Positions 12,901-22,537 of a stretch of DNA of 64,000 nt are shown here, one piece after another (the first letter of the stretch is position 1; the number at the start of each line of letters is the position of its first letter). Below the pieces are notes generated by a model. It ran no database searches. It was not told the origin of the DNA and saw only the letters and a list, made by a program, of their open reading frames with translations. The position numbers and the translations under genes were made by a program. Source of the DNA: Plantago elongata (Eukaryota; Streptophyta; Magnoliopsida; Lamiales; Plantaginaceae); NCBI GenBank assembly GCA_036897095.1, contig JAYMSP010000094.1, positions 1-64,000 on the forward strand, read 5' to 3'.

Positions 12901-14406
12901 TCCAATCGACAATTGACTTGGCATTTTTCAAATCCTGCAGTAGATGAGAAATAATTAATGATCATGTGCAATTCAAAGCTTCCCAAGTACTGGAAACAAA
13001 TTAAAGGAAGCTACCTCCAATATAATCTCCTTTATTCCTTCATGTTGAACTTTAACAACTACTTCTTGCCTGTCAGTCAAAGTCGCACGATGAACTTGAG
13101 CAATCTGTGATTATAGAGCAAAATACATTAATTTCAGCCAACCGATTTTTTTATCACAAAACATAAAGTAGCCAGAAGGATGACACTGAGAAAAGTTTTG
13201 ATCTATCATTCGTATTATTTCCAATATGTAGTAGTCAATGGTATAATAATGGATAGCAAGAAGTGCAATGTGTTTTTTCTGTGTCAAAGAAAAGAAACCT
13301 ACCGATGCTGTAGCAAGAGGTACATTATCAAAATTCAAGAATAGGTCTTCCATTGATTTACCCAACTCTCTCGAGATAGTTTGGCAAACCTGTGCAGAAA
13401 CAGCTTGTTACAAACAAATACTGAAAGCAAGTAATAAGAACACGAAATTCATTTGGTGTATGAATTAGAGATATTGCTCCCAGGCTCCCAGCCCAAATTA
13501 TGACAAAACATTGAACTCAGAACCACTTTCAAAACCTCATTAGTATGGGTCCAAATAAATAGCTCCCAGCCCCAATTTCAGACATTCCTACCCTTCTTCA
13601 AATTTAATTAGTTAGAATTAAATTGAAGTGTAACCAACAAATTCCTAAATAAAATTTCCAGTAACTGAAGATGAATATGTTGGTAAAAGGAATTGGTCCA
13701 TTAGTTGGTGCCACGATGTGTTTATTTGCGATGAATATGTTGGTGCCAAACAGTTGGTGCCACAATGATTTTATTTACAATGAATATGTTGGTGCCATGA
13801 TGATTTTATTTTCGATGAATATGTGGTTCAGACGGTTGGCACCATGATGGTTCCAATGCAGACAGTCGCCATGAAACTCGACGAATCGAGGGATGCATAA
13901 AGCAGATTAAGGGTACATAGCACTAAACAGCAAAATAAATTTTAATACCTCTTCTAAAGGGCGTGGGGGAAGGGAGTCCTGTAACTGCTTTAGCAGCCGT
14001 ATATAGGCTGGTGGAAGCACATCAGCACGTGTGGATAGGTATTGTCCTAGTTTCACCCATAAACCCTCCAGCTGTACAATCAAATTTAGGACACGCTTTG
14101 CATTGCGTTCATGAGCTTTCTCCCAAAGCTGATTCTTTTTAGACTTGCTTGCCCATTTCTCTCTCTGTTGGAGGGCCTAACAGAAAAGTAGTGGCATAAA
14201 AAGATAGATAGCAGCAAGTGACAAAGACACAATGCTGTCATAATACATATTTGTATGCACGCGCGCGCGCGCACACACACACACACACACATTATTAAAT
14301 GATATGAATAGATGAGCATAAATTAATCCACCTTATAATCCAGGTAGATTACAATAGCTAAGGTGAATACTTTCACACGCCTCTTGTATATGCTTCCCCA
14401 CCCCAT
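6944..14406 (-). CDS. ABC1-type atypical kinase fused to a beta-lactamase-like domain (At5g24810-like)
   Basis: I resolve 18 coding exons: 14406-14332, 14176-13949, 13389-13303, 13104-13015, 12934-12808, 12721-12624, 12058-11890, 11791-11670, 11519-11391, 11315-11217, 10529-10472, 10386-10311, 10241-10112, 9402-9245, 9046-8974, 8562-8368, 8273-8180, 7746-6944. All phases match and the product is 936 residues. The N-terminus has a short hydrophobic segment (about 10-24). The ABC1/UbiB-like kinase region follows: KLGQ (67-70), TASIAQVH (about 128-135), the VVVKVQ lysine near 148, NGDPHPGN (about 285-292) and DFG (about 307-309). From about 497 a class C beta-lactamase/penicillin-binding-like domain runs to the end, with SASK (532-535, the S-x-x-K nucleophile motif) and HSG (864-866). 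The substrate is unknown. ABC1 kinases act in organellar lipid and quinone metabolism, which is the only functional hint. A 5' UTR intron (15646-14436) is likely. Confidence 0.9.
8744..8816 (+). mobile_element. Very short tRNA-derived SINE with perfect target duplication
   Basis: A 73-bp insert in an ABC1-kinase intron, flanked by an identical 16-base direct repeat ATGAACCTCAATGAGG at 8728-8743 and 8817-8832. Inside it, GCGCAGTTGGTAGG resembles a pol III A box and GGTTCGAGTC a B box, as in tRNA-derived SINEs, and it ends in an A run before the right repeat. The flawless target duplication suggests a recent insertion. Plant SINEs are usually longer, so this is either a minimal SINE or a retroposed tRNA fragment. 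Confidence 0.8.
13667..13850. repeat. Imperfect tandem repeat, unit about 55-60 bp, in an ABC1-kinase intron
   Basis: Three to four imperfect units, each built around GATGAATATGTTGGTGCCA followed by a TGATTTTATTT-like block. It lies wholly inside the intron between the exons at 14176-13949 and 13389-13303, so it does not affect coding. Confidence 0.65.
14257..14290. repeat. (GC)n(AC)n dinucleotide microsatellite
   Basis: An alternating purine-pyrimidine run: about five GC then ten AC dinucleotides, in an ABC1-kinase intron. Such tracts mutate fast and can take up left-handed DNA. Confidence 0.9.
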
Positions 14407-15720
14407 CAGATGTAGCTTTCTTGTAAACTATATACCTGGAAGATAATAATTTTTAAGAAGTATAAATCATACAAGAAGTAAATCATCAAACCATACAGGA
14501 TATAACTCCACAGAACAAAAATACTAGTTCATTTTTTCAAGGAACTTTATGAAACAATGTTAGATTCCAATTCCAAGTGTTCTACTGTACTAGGTGCTTG
14601 CAATCCTCTTCTAAAGGGCTTCAGCAATTCCTCTGCACATATGCAATTGGTATGGTGAAATCCTGCAAGTACTTATCCTCCGTATATGTAGCATTTCGTT
14701 CATATGTGCTTGTCTTCTTATTTTGCTGTGCTCTAAGAGCATCTTGATTTTAAATTCAGGTACAAACATTCCATGTTACCGTTGGGAGATCACACATATT
14801 CCTTAATTAGGAAGTGGGAGCTTATCCTGAGAAGTTGGAGCTTGTACTGAGGGATTAAATGGTAAAACTATGACAACTCAGCACAAAAGTTTCGCTATCC
14901 AGACTCTCCTTGATGAAGCTCCCAAAAAGAGGAAAAAGGACAGCTACAAGTGAGTATGATTAGAGAGATACATTAAATAATATAAGCCCTATTTCTCTAC
15001 AACATCAGTTGATGGATATGAATATCCTAGAAATGCTTTGTAAGTTATTAATTTTCCTCCACAAGAGATGAGGATATAATTCCAATAGAAACTTCAAAGG
15101 GAAGTGCCGAACTGATTGGGGCAATACTCCAAGGATTTAGCTTAGCAAAATTACATATACAACTCACTATTGCAACCATCTAAAACTCCTGGATTATTTA
15201 AACACTTGAGCCAACAATTAGAATTTTCGTTTACCATTACAATTAACCAGTGTACAGTTGCAATCTCACTAAGAAGCACACAATCCTGTAATAACAAACT
15301 AGAGTGCAGTACAAAAAGTTCCAGTATGTCATTCTTGAGTTCTTTCTCAGAAAATAGGGGTAAATCCCACAAGAACAAAGAACATTTATAGCCAATTATG
15401 TGACTAACCAGCTAGTTTTAATCAATCAGAATCATTTGGAAAAACGAAAACATGATCATCGATCATCACAACAAGTAGTCCAGTCGAGTGAAGTGTATAG
15501 CGATTCTCCAATTGTTTATACACAGACATAATTAAGCAACGATTATTATGCAAAACGAAATTTGATTAATCTAATCGGATAGAAGAGGATTAACTGTACA
15601 GAAGAAGTTTGCTTGTGAGAAGAGAAGAGAAGAGAAGAGAAATCACCTGCTGAAATTTGGCGATTAGTATGAGTCTCTCTCTCTCTTTCTCTTCAAATGA
15701 TCGATGAATGTTCAATATGT
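14407..15720 (-). promoter_or_regulatory. 5' UTR intron and leader of the ABC1 kinase gene
   Basis: On the minus strand an acceptor (CTTCCAG, 14436) precedes the ATG by 29 bases, and a strong donor (GCAG|GTGATT, exon end 15647) follows a leader rich in CTCTT repeats (plus-strand GAAGA run 15618-15640). This predicts a 1.2-kb intron in the 5' UTR, common in plant housekeeping genes. No coding exon is seen between them. Confidence 0.5.
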
Positions 15721-17585
15721 TCAGTAGGTATGAAATTCAGTATAGTTTCTTCCAAGGTCGGTCTGCTCTGTTTGTTCCTTGCTGATAGTCATATTCTCAT
15801 ATTTTGACGTCATCCGGGACGTTAATTTCCCTTTCATCTTCATATATATTAGTCAGTCCACACGTTTATTTCATAATCACACATTCTAATGAGGTGTCTA
15901 GTGGCTTTATAGACTTTCGGATATTTTACAATTCCAAAATGATGTGTTTGGTTTCGTTTTTCTTTATTTAATTGTCTGGGCTAATTTTCGAGCATATTGG
16001 TACTTGGACTAGAATGCATAATGTGAAATTTGTTGGTTCAAAGAACGATAAAGTAAAAAATTAGAAAGGAGGTGCATAGTATATTAAAAACTTTGACTAT
16101 AAAACATTTTCTTATAAAGTTAAGTGACTTTAAATTTTTTATAACCGTCAGTCAATGTATTACTCTGATTATTGTCAATCAATATGTCAACATCTAAAAA
16201 AAGTATATATGTAAATCATATTTCACATTGATTGTGAGTGGAATTAATGAATAGTATATACACAAGTGGAATTAATGAATAGTATATATGTGAAACATCA
16301 CTTTTTATATGGTCATTCTTGTCTGGAACATTAGATTATTAGAATATTTATCTTTATATACATAAATTGGTGACATCTTTGAAAACTCTATCTCGTTGCA
16401 TCTCTTTATAAATATTATCTGACTACAGTGAATGGTGCGAATAGATTATTTGGAGTATAGCCCTTGTCTAAGACTATAGGACTTTATGCTGGGAAGGACA
16501 CCAGACTAAGTACTTCCCGAAGGTTATACTATATCTATAGAATGTGATTACACAACCTTGTTTAAAGCGCATTCTTCATTAATAAATTACTAATGATAGC
16601 TTACGAATGAATTTCATATCATAACATAAAATATATGTCCATAAACTAGACAACATTTACATCTTCTCATACATATTAATAAATATTTGTGATGCGACTT
16701 TGTCTGGAAATAGATTAAGTAAAATACGAGTTCGACAGAACTACACCAATCTGGACGGATGCTGGACCATCACCATCTTCTTGTGATATAAGACAAAAGT
16801 GATGACAATTTTGAAGGTGAACAAGTTATGCAAGGATTACAAAGTATGGGGAAAGAGCGAATTTTCTATTAAATATTATAATTCTGCTTTTTTTATTTGG
16901 GGTATGTGGATTTTTATCCAGTGTATATGGAGTTTTTATGTAATGTTTGTAGATTTTTATTTAGGATCTGTGGGTTTTTACGTTCTATGTGAGGTTTTAT
17001 TTAGGATCTGTGAATTCTTACGTACTGCATGTGAATTTTTATTTAGGGTCTTTAGATTATTACGTTGTCTGTAAAATTTTATTTAAGAACTATAAATTTT
17101 AATATAAAAAATAAAATAAAATTATACTAATGGAAAAATCGATCACTTTCTAAATTATCTCTGCAAGGATTGCTAAGAGATGTGAGATTGAATATACTGA
17201 CTGACCCACGATTGGTTACATTAAGAGATTATTTTGTCCCTTCTGTAAATGGAGTAATTAGGTAGGCTTGAGAAAGAGAGTTGGACTTGGTCCTCATAAA
17301 ATTTGGGCCGAAAAGGAGGGAAAAAAAGTCGGGCAAGCATGATGCATGGATCCACCAACTACGTGTAGACGATCCGTTGTCTTAATACGTCTTCAACCGA
17401 AGTACAATTTTTTGGTCCGACCACTAATAGGTCGAGCCCCGATCATTTGAATCCACACGGTTACTTATGAATAACTCTCTAGTGATATATTAGAACTCAT
17501 TTTATCCTTGTTCGTACGCAAATCGAGATACTTTTCAAACCTTATTTAGTCAAACATATTAGGATTGCTTTAGAGAAAACCCTAA
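15721..17585. other. Divergent intergenic region with tandem repeats
   Basis: Lies between the ABC1 kinase gene (-) and the DUF1005 gene (+), whose 5' ends face each other across it. No gene is seen. It has a 28-base tandem duplication at 16237-16290 (unit around GTGGAATTAATGAATAGTAT) and the 21-bp array described separately. Confidence 0.5.
16905..17100. repeat. Degenerate 21-bp tandem array with alternating unit types
   Basis: About nine units of the form TGTGRATTTTTATTTAGGATC. Units ending in TTTAGGATC-like bases often alternate with units ending in ACGTACTG-like bases, giving a hint of a 42-bp higher-order period. An accidental open frame runs through part of it because of the repeat; I do not regard it as a gene. 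Confidence 0.7.
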
Positions 17586-17733
17586 GGGGCTGATTGACGT
17601 AACATTTGAATGGAGATTTTTGTAAAATTGTGTTTGAAATGGAATTGAAATGGTGTATTTGAAGTGTATTTTAGGCCAAATTACTGTTCATCGAGCCAAA
17701 TGGGGGCATTTAAATGTTATCCCAATCAGCCCC
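17586..17733. mobile_element. Tourist-like MITE (PIF/Harbinger class)
   Basis: A 148-bp element with terminal inverted repeats of about 27 bp: both ends begin GGGGCTGATTG and continue with TAACATTT. It is flanked by a TAA target duplication at 17583-17585 and 17734-17736. TAA duplication plus GGGGCTG ends are the hallmark of Tourist MITEs mobilised by PIF/Harbinger transposases. A decayed transposase of that class lies at 58.3-59.6 kb, but no direct link is shown. Confidence 0.85.
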
Positions 17734-17739
17734 TAAAAT

Positions 17740-19877
17740 TCTCAAATGTGATTTTTGAAAATAAAAGTGAACATTATTTATGATGAATATTTTCAATTTA
17801 TTTAGAAAAAATTAGCAATCACTCACACATACAGGAAGATAGAAGAAGACAATGACATATTGACACGCACACATCATCACATGCTCGTTGGTTACAAGTT
17901 GCAACGAATTCATCGGAGTCACTCATCACTCACTAACCCAATATGCGTTCCTCGTGAGTTGTGTCCAGTATTCTTCTATGTGTATTGATATCCTTTGGAC
18001 CTTCTGCTTGTTTCCATAATTCCATGAAAGCACTAGTATATGCTAAATTCAATTAATCTACTCATACATACACATGTACATACATACACATGTACATACT
18101 TGTAGTATTTATCTATCTATCTATCCAATCCTCATCAAAACACTAAAACCCATTGATCACTCCGCATTATCTTCCTTGGATCTCTAACTTTTTTGGTTTT
18201 CCTATCTTTTACAGTGAAAAGATTTCACCTTTTTGCCAAAAGATTGTTTGTATTGTATGAGAAAGCCATGGGAGTTTCCAAAGTCATAGTCTTGGTGAAG
18301 ACAATGAAAGAGGTGATTCTCTTTACAATTGCATTTCTGGGTTTTGTTTCAATTGCTTCTCAACTTTATGAAAAGTGTGTAAATTGACTGTCTGTATTGT
18401 AGTATGTCTTTGTCTACTTTGCTTGGTTGATTGAGCTATTTTTATCACTCCAAAATTTGATCTTTCTTGTGTACTACTGGGGTTAAGGTTTGTATTTGAA
18501 TTGGTTATATAGGCTCTATATATCCGGGTTTGGTTGCTATCTTAGGTGGTTAGAATGGAAGTGACTAGAATCTTTAGCCAGGGTTTCTTGTGTAGGGGTT
18601 CACTGACATTGTTTAACAACTTTAAAAGAAATCAGAAAGGTTGTCTAGATTTTCCATTTGCACTTATGGACACTCCCTGCCTTGTCACAAACTGAGGCTC
18701 GATAAAAACTTTGCGATAATTGTAGGTGTTGAATCATTCTGCGGTGTCTTCGAATATAAAATGAAATTGGATGAAATTAAGTATTTTGCTTGAACCAATG
18801 TGCGGTAGTCTAGATTATGCCAAATACAGTGATCTAGTCTGGTGTTTATGCTTATACAGAGGTTCGGTGACAGTGAGCCCAGGGTTGTGTGTGAAGATAG
18901 TTAGCTTTGCATTCATTCACGAAAGCTGATTAGATATACGGAATCCTTTCAATCAAGCTAGAAAAGGGTCTTTGACATGTTCCATGCTATCTAAGTGCAT
19001 AGAGAAACTCTCCTGAGAGTCCTTGGTTTGTGAGAGTCTTGTAAGAGTTATGTATTATTGTATACTAATTGTACATTTTTATATTTTCGCAACTTCACAA
19101 AAAAATTCACTGTACAATTATTATGCAATAATATACAACTTGCGAAAATACACGAAACACACGAAAATCCACAATTTGCATACAATACCGTACAATTAAT
19201 ATACAATAAACAAACCATGGACTCTCGCAAGTTTTTGTAAAGTCGATAATACTAACCGTTATGCTGCTGTGTTTTTTTTTACCACATATCAATACATCAC
19301 TCAACTGCTGCATTTTGTTAGTTGGGACTTGTTTCTGTGAAATTGGACAAGAAATGTTTATATATAGTGGAATCTGCTTTGGCAGAACTGCCGGAGGGGA
19401 TCCATGGGCATGATTCCTGCATACAATGTGTAAACACAAAATTTAGAAGCTGACTTTCATCAACCAAGTATATATACATAGACTTCTATTAACGTAACAT
19501 AATGTTACAAAAATCATGCCATATTTTCATTCTTTCACCGTTTAAGGCCAGTCAAGAACTCATTGTAACACAATGCATAAATTTATGTCTTACCTATGGA
19601 ATATTAAAGTCTTTTGTTATTGTATATGTGTGAATCAATTTAGTAAATCGTAATGCTTTCATAAGCAGTGCTAATCCTCCGGCTGTTCTGGTACTATATG
19701 ATCCATTTAAAGAACGTAGACTTCATGTATGTTAGAGTTGTGTTCATAAACAAAAGTACCTGAACTTTCAGTGCTTGTACATTACTAGATCACATTTCAC
19801 TTCTGATTTTTTTTTGAATGACAGAATTCGAAGACTATGCTTAGCTTACAGAAAATGGACAAGAACTTATAACGAAA
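17740..19877 (+). promoter_or_regulatory. Promoter and probable 5' UTR (with intron) of the DUF1005 gene
   Basis: Holds a (CATA)n/CATGTACATA microsatellite at 18060-18100 and a leader-like region near 18100-18250. A good acceptor lies just before the start (TGAATGACAG, ending about 19824). A 5' UTR intron covering the MITE at 19.0 kb is therefore likely. I see no convincing coding exon here; the 64-codon ORF at 18193-18387 is unassigned. Confidence 0.4.
19001..19231. mobile_element. AT-rich foldback MITE, family shared with 36.7 kb
   Basis: Starts AGAGAAACTCTCCTGAGAG. A 17-base repeat GAGAGTCCTTGGTTTGT (19015-19031) is mirrored with one mismatch at 19210-19226, and further inside TATTGTATACTAATTGTAC is mirrored near 19193-19208, so most of it can fold back on itself. 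A second copy in opposite orientation is at 36733-36888. The family is not one I can name. Confidence 0.7.
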
Positions 19878-21502
19878 ATGAACCCTCAGGCTTTCATTCG
19901 ATTATCAATCGGATCCCTGGGATTAAGAGTTCCCAAAACATCTCTTACCGCAACAAAATTGGGTCTTCAAGCCTTATCTTCTCCATGTGTATGTGAAATC
20001 CGTCTTCGTGGCTTCCCTGTACAGACAACTTCAGTTCCCTTTATATCTTCTCCTGAAGCCACTCCTTACTCTCACAGCATTGCTTCAAGCTTCTATCTTG
20101 AAGAATCAGACTTGAAAGCATTATTGACACCTAGATGCTTCTATGCTTCTCACCCATGTCTCGAGATCGTTGTTTTTGCTGGGAGGAAAGGAACCCACTG
20201 TGGTGTTGGTGTCAAACGGCAGCAGATTGGAACATTTAAGTTGGATGTGGGGCCTGAATGGGGAGAAGGAAAGCCTGCCATTCTTTTCAGCGGCTGGATT
20301 GGCATTGGTAAAGGTAAGCAGGAGAATGGCAAACCAGGAGCTGAGCTTCATTTAACCGTAAAGCTGGATCCTGACCCGAGATATGTTTTTCAGTTCGAAG
20401 ATGAGTCTAAACTAAATCCTCAAGTTGTTCAGCTTCAAGGAACTATCAGGCAGCCTATTTTCAGCTGCAAGTTTAGTCGAGACAGGTAATTGGAATTCAC
20501 AACTCACTTTCCTTTCATGTGGTTTGTTAGGCTATGTTTACTAGAATGATACGGTGTAACTGTGCAAGCATAACCCGGAAATTTTATGTAGGCTTGAAAT
20601 CCATTAGTGCATGTCCGTGGATTCATCATTTTCGAGCTGGTCATTGAAAATTGGTCTCTTCATTTTCGAGCTTTGGGTTTCTAGCACTCATCAAACTGTT
20701 TATTTGCTTATGCATTTATAATCTTGAAACTAAAGTCATTCTTATATATAGTAAAGTCTTGTCAAGCTTGATTGGTAATGGTCTCTCTAGTTAAGTGCAT
20801 ACTGGAAACAAAATCTACAGGGTATCCCAGGTGGATCCTCTCAACAACTTCTGGTCAAACACAACTGACGTTTCCTACCAAGATGTTGATAGACGGGAGC
20901 GTAAGGGGTGGAAGGTGAAGATTCATGATCTCTCCGGCTCAGCTGTTGCAGCTGCATTCATTACAACTCCATTCGTTCCATCCTCAGGTTGTGATTGGGT
21001 TGCTAAATCCAACCCTGGAGCCTGGTTGATCGTCCGTCCTGACCCATGCCGGTCCGAGAGCTGGCAGCCATGGGGAAAGCTCGAAGCATGGCGTGAACGA
21101 GGCATGAGAGATTCCGTTTGCTGCCGCTTCCACCTTTTATCTGACGAACAGGAAAATGGAGAGCTTCTCATGTCGGAAATAATGATAAACGCAGAAAAAG
21201 GCGGTGAGTTCTTTATAGATACAGATCGACAGGTTCAGGCTGGAGCAAGTCCAGTTCCAAGCCCACAGAGCAGTGGGGATTTTGCAGGGCTAATCCCGGT
21301 TACAGCTGGGTTCGTTATGAGCTGTAGGGTGCAAGGTGAAGGGAAGTGCAGCAAGCCGTTGGTGCAACTGGCAATGAGACATGTGACATGCATGGAAGAT
21401 GCGGCTATATTTATGGCTCTTGCTGCTGCGGTGGATCTTAGCATTGAGGCATGTAGACCTTTTCGTAGAAGGGTTCGAAGAGGAAGTCGCCATTCTTGGT
21501 GA
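19878..21502 (+). CDS. DUF1005 family protein
   Basis: Two coding exons, 19878-20485 and 20821-21502, joined in phase (AG|G) to give 429 residues, typical of the plant-specific DUF1005 family (Arabidopsis At1g10020, At4g29310 and relatives). It begins MNPQAFIRLSIGSLGLR. Family-like segments include CEIRLRGFPVQTTSVP near the N-terminus, GTFKLDVGPEW, then WLIVRPDP, SWQPWGKLEAWRERG and MRHVTCMEDAAIF near the C-terminus. The tail is rich in arginine. The molecular role of the family is unknown; some members have been linked to stress responses or membrane association, which I cannot judge here. The ATG is the first in the exon and sits shortly after a likely splice acceptor. No defects are seen. 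Confidence 0.92.
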
Positions 21503-22537
21503 TTTATGTATGTATGAATGTGTTTGAGGAAGTATTGTTGTCAAGTTTGGAGACGATGTGAGCTCCAGATGGTTGATTTTCAGATTATTCCAACGGTTTT
21601 AGATTTTGTAGAAAATAGAGGAGTATCATTTACATGTTAATTTATGTAGTAGGCCGTAAATAATCAATCTAAAAATAGACGAAGTGATCTTAAGATCTCG
21701 TACAAAACCACTTTCTATGTGTAATGTCTTCAAATAATTGATAAGCTCTTTACACATATATAACCCCAATGTTCTTCAAAATACACGAATTTATAATATG
21801 ATTTTGAAATTGCATGAATTGTACTCCATGTACATGTTCATGTGTATATCACAGTCTCTAACTCTATATATACAATTAACTTATTATTTTTACATAAAAA
21901 AATTAATTCACTAATTATATGATCAATAAAAATTAATTATTTTATAAAATGTAAAAATTTATGATAAATATTTTGATAGTTTCAAATAAAATATTAAAAT
22001 CAATTTTTTTTTATTAAAGATACCAATTAAATATGAAAAATAAAAATATTAAAGAATATAATATATCTTTTATATAAAACGTTGAAAACCTTGCATGTTT
22101 TCTGGAATCATAACAACTATTAATACGAATATAAATATTTCAAAACCTTGCATTTAATAGTTTTGATACTTTTACTCCATAACTTTTGGAGTACTATTAT
22201 AAACTTGATAATATCACTCACTACCTTAACTTTTTATAACTTTTTCTATTTTTTTCTAATTATATCAATATTTTTTTTAATTAGTAGAGCTATTATCATT
22301 TATCCACGCTAATTTAAGAAGGATTATTTATCACTGATTTTTCTTAACTTGCCCCCAAACTATCACTACCAAAAGAGGCAGTAGAAAATATCAAAATATA
22401 CAAAATATCAAATACAGTATTCCTCTCATTTTTCCGACTCAAAGTTCATGGAGCTCAAGATTAAACATGTACCAATATTGAGCAATTAATTTGCCATATA
22501 TGGAATGTTTACAGACAAAATATAATTTGAAACTCCA
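21503..22537. other. Convergent, very AT-rich spacer
   Basis: Between the stop of the DUF1005 gene (+) and that of the 2158-residue gene (-). It should hold both 3' UTRs. From about 21890 to 22280 it is almost pure A/T. No gene or clear mobile element is seen. Confidence 0.5.

Noticed and set aside
16799-17074. 91-codon ORF on plus strand
   Set aside because: It is an accidental frame created by the 21-bp tandem repeat and has no recognisable domain.
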